A stretch of DNA of 64,000 bases from contig DHNW01000015.1 of the NCBI GenBank assembly GCA_002407675.1, positions 1-64,000 on the forward strand, written 5' to 3'. Positions 32,694 to 42,115 of the stretch are shown here, piece by piece. The notes under the pieces were generated by a model that worked only from the letters and a program-made list of their open reading frames with translations, searched no databases and had not been told where the DNA came from. How positions within the stretch are numbered: the stretch's first letter is position 1; each line of letters starts with the position of its first letter. The position numbers and the translations under genes are program-made. Source of the DNA: Ruminococcaceae bacterium UBA5406. GTDB lineage: Bacteria; Bacillota; Clostridia; Oscillospirales; Acutalibacteraceae.

Positions 32694-33533
32694 ATGGGGA
32701 CGGAGCATTTTCAAATGGACCTTTGCCGAAGCGGCGCAGTGGAATATCTTGCTTTTCCAGCGTTTCAGGCATACCCGTTTGTCCGCCACGCTTTTTCCAC
32801 TCGCATCGGCGGCATAAGCCGGAACGAGTTTTCTTCTATGAATCTCGCCTTTGGCCGGGGGGATCCAAAAGAAAACGTCTTGGAAAATTACCGCCGTTTC
32901 TGCTCGGCGGCCGGGTTTGATTTTGCTTCTCTGGTTTCTTCCGCGCAGGATCATCATACGGTGATCCGCCGGGTTGGCCGTCGGGACTGCGGCCTTGGGT
33001 TCTGGAAAACGCAGGACAGAAAAAGCGTAGATGGGCTGATTACAGACGAACCCGGCGTAACGCTGGTGACACATTATGCCGACTGTGTTCCGGTTTTTCT
33101 GGTGGATCCGATCCGGCGGGCTGTCGGCCTTGTCCACGCCGGCTGGCGGGGAACGGCGGCAAAAATCGGCGCCGCCGCAGTCACGGCTATGGCTCGGGAA
33201 TTCGGCAGCCGGCCTCAGGATCTTGCCGCGGGGATCGGTCCGTCCATCGGCCCGTGCTGTTTTGAAGTGGATCGCCCCGTCCGCGATGCTTTTGCCGCCT
33301 TAACGGAGCTTCACCCGGAAGGGTTTATCCGCGCGGATGGAAACGGAAAATACCATATTGACCTTTGGGAAGCCAATCGGCGAATTCTCTTGGAATCCGG
33401 CCTTTCTGAGCGCCGCATTACGGTAGCAGGAATCTGCACGCGGTGTCATTCGGAACTGTTGTTTTCCCACCGGGCAAGCGGTGGAAAGCGCGGAGGTCTT
33501 GCCGCATTTATGGCTGTCAAAGAGGACGTGTAA
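32694..33533 (+). CDS. pgeF: Peptidoglycan editing factor / multicopper polyphenol oxidase family
   Basis: PgeF (YfiH/YlmD, laccase-domain) protein; in E. coli it removes wrongly incorporated L-Ser from cell-wall precursors, and purified relatives have also been reported to act on purine nucleosides. Family motifs: FSTRIGGISRNEFSSMNLAFGRGD, SSAQDHHTVI, THYADCVPVFLVDP, GLVHAGWRGTAAKIGAAAV, IGPSIGPCCFEVD and CTRCHSELLFSHRASGGKRGG; these carry the His/Cys metal ligands. ATG at 32694 follows GGAGGG. It is directly followed by a radical SAM gene (2-base gap), so the two form an operon. Confidence 0.92.
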   Translation: MGTEHFQMDLCRSGAVEYLAFPAFQAYPFVRHAFSTRIGGISRNEFSSMNLAFGRGDPKENVLENYRRFCSAAGFDFASLVSSAQDHHTVIRRVGRRDCGLGFWKTQDRKSVDGLITDEPGVTLVTHYADCVPVFLVDPIRRAVGLVHAGWRGTAAKIGAAAVTAMAREFGSRPQDLAAGIGPSIGPCCFEVDRPVRDAFAALTELHPEGFIRADGNGKYHIDLWEANRRILLESGLSERRITVAGICTRCHSELLFSHRASGGKRGGLAAFMAVKEDV

Positions 33534-33535
33534 AG

Positions 33536-34429
33536 ATGAAAATTGAACATTGCACCCTGTGCCCCCGCCAGTGCGGTGTACACCGGGAAAGCTGCATCGG
33601 CAAAGGAGCCTGCGGAATGGGCGCCGACGCCGTTGTGGCCCGTGCCGCGCTGCATTTCTGGGAAGAACCCTGTATCAGCGGGACTCGCGGTTCCGGCGCA
33701 GTCTTTTTTACCGGCTGTCCGCTCGGATGCATATATTGTCAAAACTACACAATCAGCGCAGAAAAGAATGTTGGCAAACGTGTTTCACCGGAAAAGCTGG
33801 CCGGTATTTTCAGGAATTTAGCCGGGCAGGGCGCACATAACATTAACCTTGTCACACCAACGCACTTTATCCCATCTATCCTTCGTGCGCTTTCTATATG
33901 GAAACCCAATATCCCGGTTGTCTACAACTGCGGCGGATATGAAACCCTTTCCTCCCTCAAAATGCTGGAAGGGTATGTCGATATTTACCTGCCCGACTTG
34001 AAATACGCAGACAGCGATCTGGCGGCACTGCTGTCGGGTGCTCCGGATTATCCGGAGACCGCAAAAGCCGCCGTTCGGGAAATGGTTCGTCAAACCGGGC
34101 CGGCCGTTTACGATAAAAACGGGATTCTGCAGCGGGGAACTCTTGTCCGCCACCTAATCCTCCCCGGCCATACCCGCAATTCCATCGCCGTCCTGGAATG
34201 GCTGGCAGCCAATTTTCCGGAGGGTGTGCCGGTAAGCCTGATGGCCCAATATATCCCATGCGGTAGGGCTTCGGACTTTCCGGGAATGAACCGCCGGATT
34301 ACTCTGCGAGAATACCGCAAAGTGGAAAGCCGCCTTTTTGCTCTGGGACTGGATGGATATGTTCAGGATCGGGAATCGTCCAGCAAAAAATACATCCCCT
34401 CTTTTAATCTGGAAGGGGTTCAGCCTTAA
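33536..34429 (+). CDS. Radical SAM protein, pyruvate-formate-lyase-activase-like (COG1313 type)
   Basis: Radical SAM enzyme with the [4Fe-4S] motif CPLGCIYC (Cys61, Cys65, Cys68). A Cys-rich N-terminus (Cys6, Cys9, Cys13, Cys20, Cys26) could hold another metal centre. The VNLVTPTHFIPSILRAL and YNCGGYETLSSLKMLEG segments match the group annotated as putative PFL-activating proteins, whose substrate is unknown. The start at 33536, right after the pgeF stop, follows GAGG; the open frame begins earlier inside pgeF but has no ribosome site. 297 residues is normal. Confidence 0.88.
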   Translation: MKIEHCTLCPRQCGVHRESCIGKGACGMGADAVVARAALHFWEEPCISGTRGSGAVFFTGCPLGCIYCQNYTISAEKNVGKRVSPEKLAGIFRNLAGQGAHNINLVTPTHFIPSILRALSIWKPNIPVVYNCGGYETLSSLKMLEGYVDIYLPDLKYADSDLAALLSGAPDYPETAKAAVREMVRQTGPAVYDKNGILQRGTLVRHLILPGHTRNSIAVLEWLAANFPEGVPVSLMAQYIPCGRASDFPGMNRRITLREYRKVESRLFALGLDGYVQDRESSSKKYIPSFNLEGVQP

Positions 34430-34493
34430 AAAAGGACCAGAATGAACCGGCCCGCTTTGCCATATAAATTGGGATGGAGGAGCGGGTCGGTTT

Positions 34494-35372
34494 ATGTTTG
34501 TATCTATTCGCATCAACCGCGTGTTTTTAATTGCGGCGGCAGCTGCCGTATTGGCCGCTGTGAGTATCCCTGTGGTCGCCTTGTCCGCTCAGGGCAGGGC
34601 AGAACAGAATACGGAGATCCGCCTGCCGATTTTGATGTATCACAGCATATTAAAAGAACCAAAACGACAGGGAAAATATACTGTTTCCCCTTCCACACTG
34701 GAAAATGATATGAAATACCTGCAAAAAAATGGCTATCAGACCGTTTCCGTGCAGGATCTGGTGGATTATGTCCACGGGCGGAATACTCTTCCGGAAAAGC
34801 CGGTTATGCTGACTTTCGACGACGGATATTATAATAATTACGTCTATGCGTATCCGCTGGCAAAAAAATACCGGATGAAACTGGTCATCTCTCCGGTTGG
34901 ATATTATACGGATCAGTTTACGGAAAGCGATTGGGATCACCCCAACTATTCCTATCTCACCTGGGGGGAAATTTCCGAGATGATGGCTTCAGGGTTGGTG
35001 GAATTCCAAAATCACAGTTATAATCTGCATTCTGTTAAAGGCCGGGCAGGCGCCCAAAAGCGCAAATACGAAAGCAATTCCGCTTACCGAGCCATGCTGC
35101 TAAACGATCTTTCCCGGATGCAGCGGGAAATGCAGGAAAAGACCGGATATACTCCCACGGCATTTGTATATCCGTTCGGCGCCTACAGCCCTGAATCCGT
35201 ACCGGTTCTTAAGGAGATAGGGTTTCAGGCATCCATGACCTGCCAAAGCAAAATCAATACGATTACAAAAGATCCGGAATGTCTGTTCAGCCTCGGGCGG
35301 TTCCTGCGGCCCTCCGGGACTTCCAGCTGGGTCTACTTCCAAAAAATCGGGCTCGGCAGTGCGTCCGGATAA
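34494..35372 (+). CDS. Membrane-anchored polysaccharide deacetylase (CE4)
   Basis: NodB-homology deacetylase acting outside the membrane on peptidoglycan or another N-acetylated glycan. An N-terminal helix (about 9-31) is a signal/anchor. Motif 1 TFDDGY (107-112) gives the catalytic Asp pair; motif 2 is present as H174-SYNL-H179 (zinc ligands); the later VYPFGAYS resembles motif 3. YHS near residue 50 is typical of the PdaA/YxkH-like group. ATG at 34494 follows GGAGG closely. Substrate is not predictable from sequence alone. Confidence 0.88.
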   Translation: MFVSIRINRVFLIAAAAAVLAAVSIPVVALSAQGRAEQNTEIRLPILMYHSILKEPKRQGKYTVSPSTLENDMKYLQKNGYQTVSVQDLVDYVHGRNTLPEKPVMLTFDDGYYNNYVYAYPLAKKYRMKLVISPVGYYTDQFTESDWDHPNYSYLTWGEISEMMASGLVEFQNHSYNLHSVKGRAGAQKRKYESNSAYRAMLLNDLSRMQREMQEKTGYTPTAFVYPFGAYSPESVPVLKEIGFQASMTCQSKINTITKDPECLFSLGRFLRPSGTSSWVYFQKIGLGSASG

Positions 35373-35380
35373 TCTTTTCT

Positions 35381-37738
35381 TTAATTTTTCAGGATCACTT
35401 TTTCCACCAGATGAAACAGGACCGGCATCAGGCATGTTGCCATCAGCATCAGCGGAATTAAAACGAAAAGCATGGGCAAGGTAATCGGTACAATTTCAAA
35501 CAGCCAGGGAAACAGAATGAGTGCCAGGATAAACAGCACAATCATCAGCGTGAACAAAACGGTGTGCGGCACATTAAACGGGTAACATACTTTGAAGAGA
35601 ACCAGCAGTCCGGTGTACCCAGTAATCAGCACGGCAAGCGTTGAAAGCTCCTTATTTGAAAAGGAAAAGAACATAGAAATTTCCGCAAGGACGCCAATAT
35701 TGGCCGCCATGGTTAAAGCGCCGGGAAGGGATTTTTCCAGAACATTCACAATGAATTTTCCGTGCAGACGTTCCCGGTTCGGTTCGAGAGCCAGGAAAAA
35801 CGACGGAATTCCGATTGTGACGGCATTGATCAGAGTAAACTGGATAGGCTGAAACGGATAGCTGCAGGGCAGAAAGATGAACAGAACCGCGATGATAGCG
35901 GAGAACATTGCTTTGACAAGGAACAGCGAAGCGGAACGCTGAAGGTTATTGATGGAACGGCGGCCTTCCCAGACAACCCGGGGCATTGCTGCAAAATCGG
36001 AGTCCAAAAGCACAACCTGCGACACGGTCCGCGCGGCATCGCTGCCGGATGCCATTGCAATGCTGCAGTCGCTTTCTTTCAGCGCGGGCACGTCGTTTAC
36101 TCCGTCACCCGTCATGGCTACCGTATGGTTTTTTTCTTTCAGTGCCTTAACCAGCTGAAGTTTCTGCTTTGGGGTCACGCGGCCGAATACCGTATATTTT
36201 TCCGCCGCCTCCCGGATGTCGCTGTCATTTTCCAGCCGGGAGGCGTCAATATACCGTTCTGCGCCTTTCAATCCGGCCTTTCGAGCAATATTGGAAACCG
36301 TCGCCGGGCTGTCGCCGGAAATCACTTTGATGTTTACGCCCTGATCGGAAAAATACTCCAGGGTTTTTCTGGCGTTTTTCCGGATCCGGTCGCTCAGCAG
36401 AATAAGGGCAATTGGGGTGACAGACGCTGAATCCAGCCCGTCTGCCGGCAGGTCTCCGGCAGCGGCCAGCAGCAGCACTCTCTGGCCGCGCTGCGCATAC
36501 TGCTCCGCCTGAGGGCGGATTTCTTCAAACCGGTCTTTCAGAATAAATTCTCCCGCGCCCAGCACATAGCACCCTTTGCCTTCAAACTCGGCTCCGCTCC
36601 ATTTCCGCGCGGAGGAAAACGGTATTTTTTTGCTGCACTTCCAGTCTGGCGGGGCTGGGAACCGGTCGCGGACGGCATTCATGGTCGGGGTTCCGTCGTC
36701 CAGGGCACCAGCCAGCGCAGCCAGCGTGTCTTCTGCCTTTTCCCCGCTCCGGCTGCCCAACGGCACAAGCCCGTCCACCTGCATTTTTCCTTCGGTGATG
36801 GTCCCGGTTTTGTCCAGGCACAGCGTGTCCACGCGGGCCAGCGTTTCAATCGAGTATAGTTCCTGCACCAGTGCCCTGTGCTGGGAAAGCCGGATAACGC
36901 CCACTGCAAGGACAACGCTGGTCAGCAGGACAAGCCCTTCCGGAATCATACCGATCAGAGCAGCCACGGTGCTTACAACGGCAGTTTTCAGCGTGTTGTT
37001 AGAAACGACAAACTGTTTGTAGAACAGCAGCGCACCGATGGGGATAATGGCAAACCCCACAAACTTGATAATGCGGTTTGTCCAGGTCATAATTTCTGAA
37101 TTGGGTTTTTTCACATATTTAGCGCTTGCGGTAATTTTTGCAGAATAATTGTTCTTCCCAACATGTTCCACCCGAGCGCGGCATTTCCCGCTTGTCAGGA
37201 ACCCTCCGCTCAGCAGGCTGTCTCCGCAGCCTTTGGGAATTGGATCCGATTCCCCGGTCAAAAGCGATTCGTCCGCTTCGCACTGCCCTTCCAGAATCGT
37301 GCAGTCTGCGGGGATTTGGCTTCCTGACGAAAGCAGGATTACATCATCCAGCACCAGGTCGCTCACTGGAACGCTCTTTTCCGATCCGGAACGAATGACA
37401 CGTGCTTTTGGGGAGGTCATAATCGAAAGATGGTCCATCGTTTTTTTAGCTTTTATTTCCTGAAGAATGCCAATCAGCGTGTTACAGACAATGACCCCCA
37501 TAAACAGAAGGTTTTTGTAGGAGCCTACCGCCAAAATCAGAGCGGCAAGAAATGTGTTTAAAATGTTGAAGGGCGTAATCAGGTTGCCCCGCACAATCTG
37601 CGAGACTGTTTTGGTCCGAATGGGTTCGCTGCCATTCTGCAGTCCTTCACGGACACGCTGCGAAACCTGCTGTTCTGAAAGACCGGATACATAGTCCGGT
37701 TCAAAACGTTCACAATAGGATTGCTGGCCTTCACTCAT
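35381..37738 (-). CDS. P-type cation-transporting ATPase (HAD-IC family)
   Basis: Ion pump driven by an aspartyl phosphate: DKTGT at Asp309 in LCLDKTGTITEGK, TGES in the actuator domain (LLTGESDPIPKG), GDSPATV and MTGDGVNDVPALKESDCSIAM (hinge). About ten hydrophobic segments, with two near 60-100, two near 230-290 and six after 600. The soluble nucleotide-binding loop is compact (785 residues total). The membrane PEG motif (IGMIPEGLVLLTS) fits cation pumps of the type-II/IV-like group found in Firmicutes; ion specificity (Ca2+, Mn2+ or K+) is not clear. Convergent with the deacetylase, divergent from the O-antigen-ligase-like gene. Confidence 0.9.
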   Translation of the reverse strand: MSEGQQSYCERFEPDYVSGLSEQQVSQRVREGLQNGSEPIRTKTVSQIVRGNLITPFNILNTFLAALILAVGSYKNLLFMGVIVCNTLIGILQEIKAKKTMDHLSIMTSPKARVIRSGSEKSVPVSDLVLDDVILLSSGSQIPADCTILEGQCEADESLLTGESDPIPKGCGDSLLSGGFLTSGKCRARVEHVGKNNYSAKITASAKYVKKPNSEIMTWTNRIIKFVGFAIIPIGALLFYKQFVVSNNTLKTAVVSTVAALIGMIPEGLVLLTSVVLAVGVIRLSQHRALVQELYSIETLARVDTLCLDKTGTITEGKMQVDGLVPLGSRSGEKAEDTLAALAGALDDGTPTMNAVRDRFPAPPDWKCSKKIPFSSARKWSGAEFEGKGCYVLGAGEFILKDRFEEIRPQAEQYAQRGQRVLLLAAAGDLPADGLDSASVTPIALILLSDRIRKNARKTLEYFSDQGVNIKVISGDSPATVSNIARKAGLKGAERYIDASRLENDSDIREAAEKYTVFGRVTPKQKLQLVKALKEKNHTVAMTGDGVNDVPALKESDCSIAMASGSDAARTVSQVVLLDSDFAAMPRVVWEGRRSINNLQRSASLFLVKAMFSAIIAVLFIFLPCSYPFQPIQFTLINAVTIGIPSFFLALEPNRERLHGKFIVNVLEKSLPGALTMAANIGVLAEISMFFSFSNKELSTLAVLITGYTGLLVLFKVCYPFNVPHTVLFTLMIVLFILALILFPWLFEIVPITLPMLFVLIPLMLMATCLMPVLFHLVEKVILKN

Positions 37739-37945
37739 AATGTTTTAATCTCCGCCTGTATTTCTCGATTTTTCTCAAAATTAATAAAATCATATAGCAC
37801 TTATAATTGGATTCTGCTCTCAGTATATCCGATTTCCATGAAAAGTTAAAGATTCGTTGATGCATAATTCAAAATGTGTTCATGAATTTTGTTATAATGT
37901 ACAAATATAGGCGTGTTGTACTGTAACATTAAGAAGTAATTCATC

Positions 37946-37973
37946 TTGTATTGCACACAGACTATGCTATAAT
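37946..37973 (+). promoter_or_regulatory. Promoter of the O-antigen-ligase-like gene
   Basis: TTGTAT (37946-37951) and TATAAT (37968-37973), 16-base spacer, 56 bases upstream of the start codon at 38030. A second TATAAT near 37893 has no good -35. Confidence 0.55.
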
Positions 37974-38029
37974 GAACCTCTGGACAGAATGTCGGCACAT
38001 TTTGCCGGTTCTCCATGTGAAGGAAAGGG

Positions 38030-39268
38030 ATGACATTTATCGTTCAGGCCATTCGTTCGTATTTTTCAGATAAAGTAAATTTGTCTTCCGTTGATATTAG
38101 CCGCGCCGTGGTTCTTGCTTTCACGGTTTCTATTTTTGCGCCGTTTTATTTCAGTCTTATTGTTATCTGCCTGATTGCGCTGATGACTATGATCCATTAC
38201 CGTATTCGTGAGAAAGCGTTCAGCGCCCCGTATACCAGGCTTATTTTCAGTTTTATTGCCGTTTCGTTTTTTGTCGCCGCTATCTGCAACAATTACCGCG
38301 GTATGGCGGATTCCATCATGATATACGCCGTGTTTACCTGCGGCCTGTATCTGCGCAGCGTTATGACACGTCAGCTTTTCCATCAGGCGATGGATACAGC
38401 ATGCGTGGGAAGCGTCTGGTGCGCGCTGATCGCAATTGGGCAGAAATTTGCCGCACTGTCAACGGCGCCGGATTACCGCCCGGTTTCTGTGTTTTCCAAC
38501 GCAAACTATTACGGCATGATCATCGAATTTATCGTACTTATTGCTCTCTACCGTATTTTTACCAATCCGGACAAGGCGGCATTTTATGCTGTCGTCCTCA
38601 GTCTGAATTTCATTGGCCTTTATTTAACCGCAAGCTATTCTTCCCTGTTTGCCACGCTTTGTTCCGTGCTGGTAATCGTACTGTATAAAAAGAATCACAA
38701 GCTAACGGCCTGCTTTTTCGGCGGAGTTCTCTCATTAGCGGCAGTCAGCCTTGTTTTTCCCACCTTTTTGCCCAGAGGCCCAGAAGCCCTGGAACGGACG
38801 ATTTCCCAGCGGCTTTCGATTTGGGACGCTTCCTTTAAAGGCATTCAGCAATCCCCGCTGTTCGGCCACGGGGCTATGGCTTATCAAATGATCTGTGATC
38901 AGTTCGGGGGATATCACACTTATCACTGTCATAACCTTATTTTGGACATTCTTCTTAATTTTGGAATTTTTGGGTTAGTTGTACTTACCATTTATTTCTC
39001 TGTCAACCTGCGGCTTCTGACACTGAGGTTCCGGAACAATGTCGGCGGCGACATGAACATCCTGCTGATGGCAGCCTTTACGGCTGTCCTCGTCCATGGT
39101 TTGACGGACGTCACCATCTTCTGGATTCAGACGGCAGCACTGTTTTTCCTGATGGTTTCATCCATTGGAATTGGTTCGGCATATTTGGAAGAAGATATTG
39201 CGCTTCCCAAACTGTTTACAGAGTATTATGACGACCATTCTGCCCAGGTGGCTTATCTGCGGGACTGA
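38030..39268 (+). CDS. O-antigen ligase/Wzy-like membrane protein
   Basis: Polytopic membrane protein (about ten hydrophobic segments) of the Wzy_C/O-antigen ligase superfamily, which polymerises or attaches surface glycans on lipid carriers. The large extracellular loop and following helix include SQRLSIWDASFKGIQQSPLFGHG and YHCHNLILDILLNFGIFGL, where Arg and His residues match conserved positions. 412 residues is normal. ATG at 38030 follows GGAAAGGG. It stands between two P-type ATPases without glycan-synthesis neighbours, so its target polymer (teichoic acid, exopolysaccharide or spore glycan) is open. Confidence 0.82.
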   Translation: MTFIVQAIRSYFSDKVNLSSVDISRAVVLAFTVSIFAPFYFSLIVICLIALMTMIHYRIREKAFSAPYTRLIFSFIAVSFFVAAICNNYRGMADSIMIYAVFTCGLYLRSVMTRQLFHQAMDTACVGSVWCALIAIGQKFAALSTAPDYRPVSVFSNANYYGMIIEFIVLIALYRIFTNPDKAAFYAVVLSLNFIGLYLTASYSSLFATLCSVLVIVLYKKNHKLTACFFGGVLSLAAVSLVFPTFLPRGPEALERTISQRLSIWDASFKGIQQSPLFGHGAMAYQMICDQFGGYHTYHCHNLILDILLNFGIFGLVVLTIYFSVNLRLLTLRFRNNVGGDMNILLMAAFTAVLVHGLTDVTIFWIQTAALFFLMVSSIGIGSAYLEEDIALPKLFTEYYDDHSAQVAYLRD

Positions 39269-39315
39269 CCGGTACCGGCGCGGGATTGGGGTTTGTCTGA
39301 AACGGGAGAATAAAT

Positions 39316-41976
39316 ATGAGAATTAAAGGGCTGAAATCCGGCAGCCGCACTGCCGGTGCCAAGGAAATAGAGAAATCTTTGTTTGAATATTCAAAAATGG
39401 AAAAATACATTCTCCTTTCCCGACTGAAAACGCGTGAAAAAGGGCTCGATATGGTCGATATTGAGTTTCTTTCAGACCAATACCCCAGCAATGAAATTTC
39501 TCATGAAAAGCCGAAACCTTGGTATATACAGCTGGCAGAAGCGTTCGTGAATCCATTTACCTTCGTCTTGCTGGCAATTGCAGTGGTTTCTTTTTTCACG
39601 TCGGTTGTGCTCGCAAAACCGGGCCAGCAGGATCCTTCCGCTGTCATTGTTATTCTGGCGCTGGTGCTGATCAGCGGCGGACTGCGCTTTTTTCAGGAAT
39701 TCCGCTCCGGAAAAGAAGCGGAAGATCTGCGGACCCTGGTAAAAACGACGGCTACGGTTATCCGCCGAGAAACCGGGCAGGCAGAAATCAATATGGCGGA
39801 TCTCCTCCCCGGCGATATTGTGGTTCTGTCTGCGGGAGATATGGTTCCTGCAGACGTCCGTATTCTGCGGGCAAAAGACTTGTTCGTCAGCCAGTCTGCC
39901 CTCACGGGAGAATCCGAACCGGTCGAAAAGTATCCGGAAACCGGTGATTCCGCTGAAAGCGGAAATCTGTTCGATCTGCAGAACATCTGCTTTATGGGAA
40001 CAAACGTTGTCAGCGGCTCCGCCATGGCCGTTGTGCTTGCCACAGGTGACCGTACCTATTTCGGGAATATGGCGAAAACTCTCTCCGGCCAGCGTGCACC
40101 CACCAGTTTTGACCGAGGGGTCAATTCCGTCAGCTGGCTTTTGATTCGTTTCATGCTGGTCATGGTTCCGGTCGTGTTTTTGATCAACGGGCTGAACAAG
40201 CATGACTGGATTCAGGCGCTCCTGTTTGCCATTTCTGTTGCTATCGGTTTAACGCCGGAAATGCTGCCGATGATTGTAACCACTAACCTTGCGAAAGGCG
40301 CTGTCAGCATGGCGCGCCGCAAAACCGTGGTCAAGCGCCTGAATTCCATACAGAATTTCGGCGCCATGGATGTTCTCTGCACAGACAAAACCGGTACTTT
40401 GACCCGTGACGAAATTGTGATTGAGCGCCATCTGAATGTGGCAGGCGAAGAAGATATCCGCGTCCTGAAGTATGCGTACCTGAACAGCTATTTTCAAACG
40501 GGGCTGAAAAATTTGATTGACCTCGCGGTGATTGACAAAGCTGCAGAAGAAAGCGTCACCTATTTAGACAACGAGTACCGCAAGGTGGATGAAATCCCGT
40601 TCGATTTCACGCGCCGCCGCATGAGCGTCGTGCTGAAAGACCGCGAAGGCCGCACCAAACTGATCACAAAGGGCGCCGTGGAAGAGATTCTTCAAATTTG
40701 TTCCCAATGCGAATACCACGGCAAGGTTGTCCCGCTGGAAGGGAAGCTGCGTTCGCGCGTGTCGGATATGACCGGAGGCCTTTACCGCGAAGGGATGCGT
40801 GTCATTGCTGTGGCGTATAAGGACAGCCCGTCGGCAGAAGGGGTGTTCGGCGTCAAGGATGAAAGCAATATGGTTTTAATTGGCTGTCTCGGTCTTTTGG
40901 ATCCGCCGAAAGAAAGCGCCGCCACCGCCATTAAAGCTCTGCAGCAGTATGGTGTTGCGGTGAAAGTCCTTACCGGCGACAACGAAGAGGTCACCCACTG
41001 CGTCTGTGAAAAAGTCGGTCTTCCCGCCGAACATATTCTGCTGGGATCTGAGCTGGAGCAGATGCCGGAAACCGAGCTGAGAAAACGTGCGGAACAGACA
41101 ACGGTGTTCGCAAAACTTTCGCCGCTGCAAAAGTCCCGGGTGGTCTCTGCCCTGCAGGAAAACGGCCATACCGTCGGGTTCATGGGAGACGGCATTAACG
41201 ATGCCCATGCCCTTACCAAAGCGGATGTAGGCATTTCGGTGGACACTGCGGTTGATATTGCCAAGGAAAGTGCGGACATCATCCTTCTTGAAAAGGATCT
41301 GAACGTCCTCGAACACGGCGTTGTGGAAGGGCGCAAAATTTTCGGCAACATTATTAAATACATCAAGATGACTGTCAGCTCCAATTTCGGCAATATGCTT
41401 TCTATGTTGGTAGCCAGTGCGTTTCTTCCGTTCCTGCCTATGATGCCCGTTCAGATTCTTCTGCTGGATCTGCTATACAACATTTCTCAGATTTCCATTC
41501 CGTGGGACAATATGGACAGCGACTATCTCCGCATCCCCCGCAAGTGGGATGCTTCGGGTATCAGCCGTTTTATGCTTTGTATGGGGCCGGTCAGCTCTGT
41601 TTTTGACATTGCAACTTATTGTCTGATGTGGTTCGTGTTTGGATGCAATACAGCGGCCAATGCGAATCTGGTCGGCCTGTTTAATGCGGGCTGGTTTGTG
41701 GAAAGCCTGATTTCCCAGACTCTGATCATCCATCTGATCCGCACGCCGAAAATTCCTTTCATCCAAAGCCGTGCAGCTAAACCGGTTGTCCTGCTGACAA
41801 CGGCGATTATGGCATTCGGTATTGCCCTTCCGTTTACGCCGCTGGGGCTTGCCGTTGGATTCCGTCCCCTGCCGCTTTCCTATTTCGGATGGCTTGTGCT
41901 GATTGTCCTCGGCTATATGATTTTAGAGCAGATTGTAAAAACCATTTACATCAAAATCAACCATTCCTGGCTTTAA
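39316..41976 (+). CDS. mgtA: Magnesium-translocating P-type ATPase
   Basis: Imports Mg2+ across the membrane. P-type signatures: ALTGESEPVEK, phosphorylated Asp357 in CTDKTGTLT, LTGDNEEVT, and GFMGDGINDAHALTKADVGISVDTAVDIAKESADIILLEKDL, the last being characteristic of MgtA/MgtB. The NMLSMLVASAFLPFLPMMPVQILLLDLLYNISQ segment is the conserved membrane region around M6. The 886-residue length is typical. GGGAG precedes the ATG. A good terminator follows. I do not see a recognisable Mg2+ riboswitch in the 47-base gap upstream, so control is likely elsewhere or from the upstream gene. Confidence 0.95.
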   Translation: MRIKGLKSGSRTAGAKEIEKSLFEYSKMEKYILLSRLKTREKGLDMVDIEFLSDQYPSNEISHEKPKPWYIQLAEAFVNPFTFVLLAIAVVSFFTSVVLAKPGQQDPSAVIVILALVLISGGLRFFQEFRSGKEAEDLRTLVKTTATVIRRETGQAEINMADLLPGDIVVLSAGDMVPADVRILRAKDLFVSQSALTGESEPVEKYPETGDSAESGNLFDLQNICFMGTNVVSGSAMAVVLATGDRTYFGNMAKTLSGQRAPTSFDRGVNSVSWLLIRFMLVMVPVVFLINGLNKHDWIQALLFAISVAIGLTPEMLPMIVTTNLAKGAVSMARRKTVVKRLNSIQNFGAMDVLCTDKTGTLTRDEIVIERHLNVAGEEDIRVLKYAYLNSYFQTGLKNLIDLAVIDKAAEESVTYLDNEYRKVDEIPFDFTRRRMSVVLKDREGRTKLITKGAVEEILQICSQCEYHGKVVPLEGKLRSRVSDMTGGLYREGMRVIAVAYKDSPSAEGVFGVKDESNMVLIGCLGLLDPPKESAATAIKALQQYGVAVKVLTGDNEEVTHCVCEKVGLPAEHILLGSELEQMPETELRKRAEQTTVFAKLSPLQKSRVVSALQENGHTVGFMGDGINDAHALTKADVGISVDTAVDIAKESADIILLEKDLNVLEHGVVEGRKIFGNIIKYIKMTVSSNFGNMLSMLVASAFLPFLPMMPVQILLLDLLYNISQISIPWDNMDSDYLRIPRKWDASGISRFMLCMGPVSSVFDIATYCLMWFVFGCNTAANANLVGLFNAGWFVESLISQTLIIHLIRTPKIPFIQSRAAKPVVLLTTAIMAFGIALPFTPLGLAVGFRPLPLSYFGWLVLIVLGYMILEQIVKTIYIKINHSWL

Positions 41977-41999
41977 AATGAATCACAAAAGGGTTTTGT

Positions 42000-42035
42000 A
42001 AGAACATTGAATTTTTTCAGTGTTCTTTCTTTTTT
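42000..42035 (+). terminator. Terminator of mgtA
   Basis: AAGAACATTGAA pairs with TTCAGTGTTCTT around TTTT, followed by TCTTTTTT, a classic intrinsic terminator 24 bases after the mgtA stop. Confidence 0.85.
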
Positions 42036-42115
42036 GCAAGAAAGCCTGCTGGAAAAAAGCCGAGAATAAAAATAGAAGAAAATACCTGTGCTGCCATGAT
42101 CCGGGAGGAATCAAC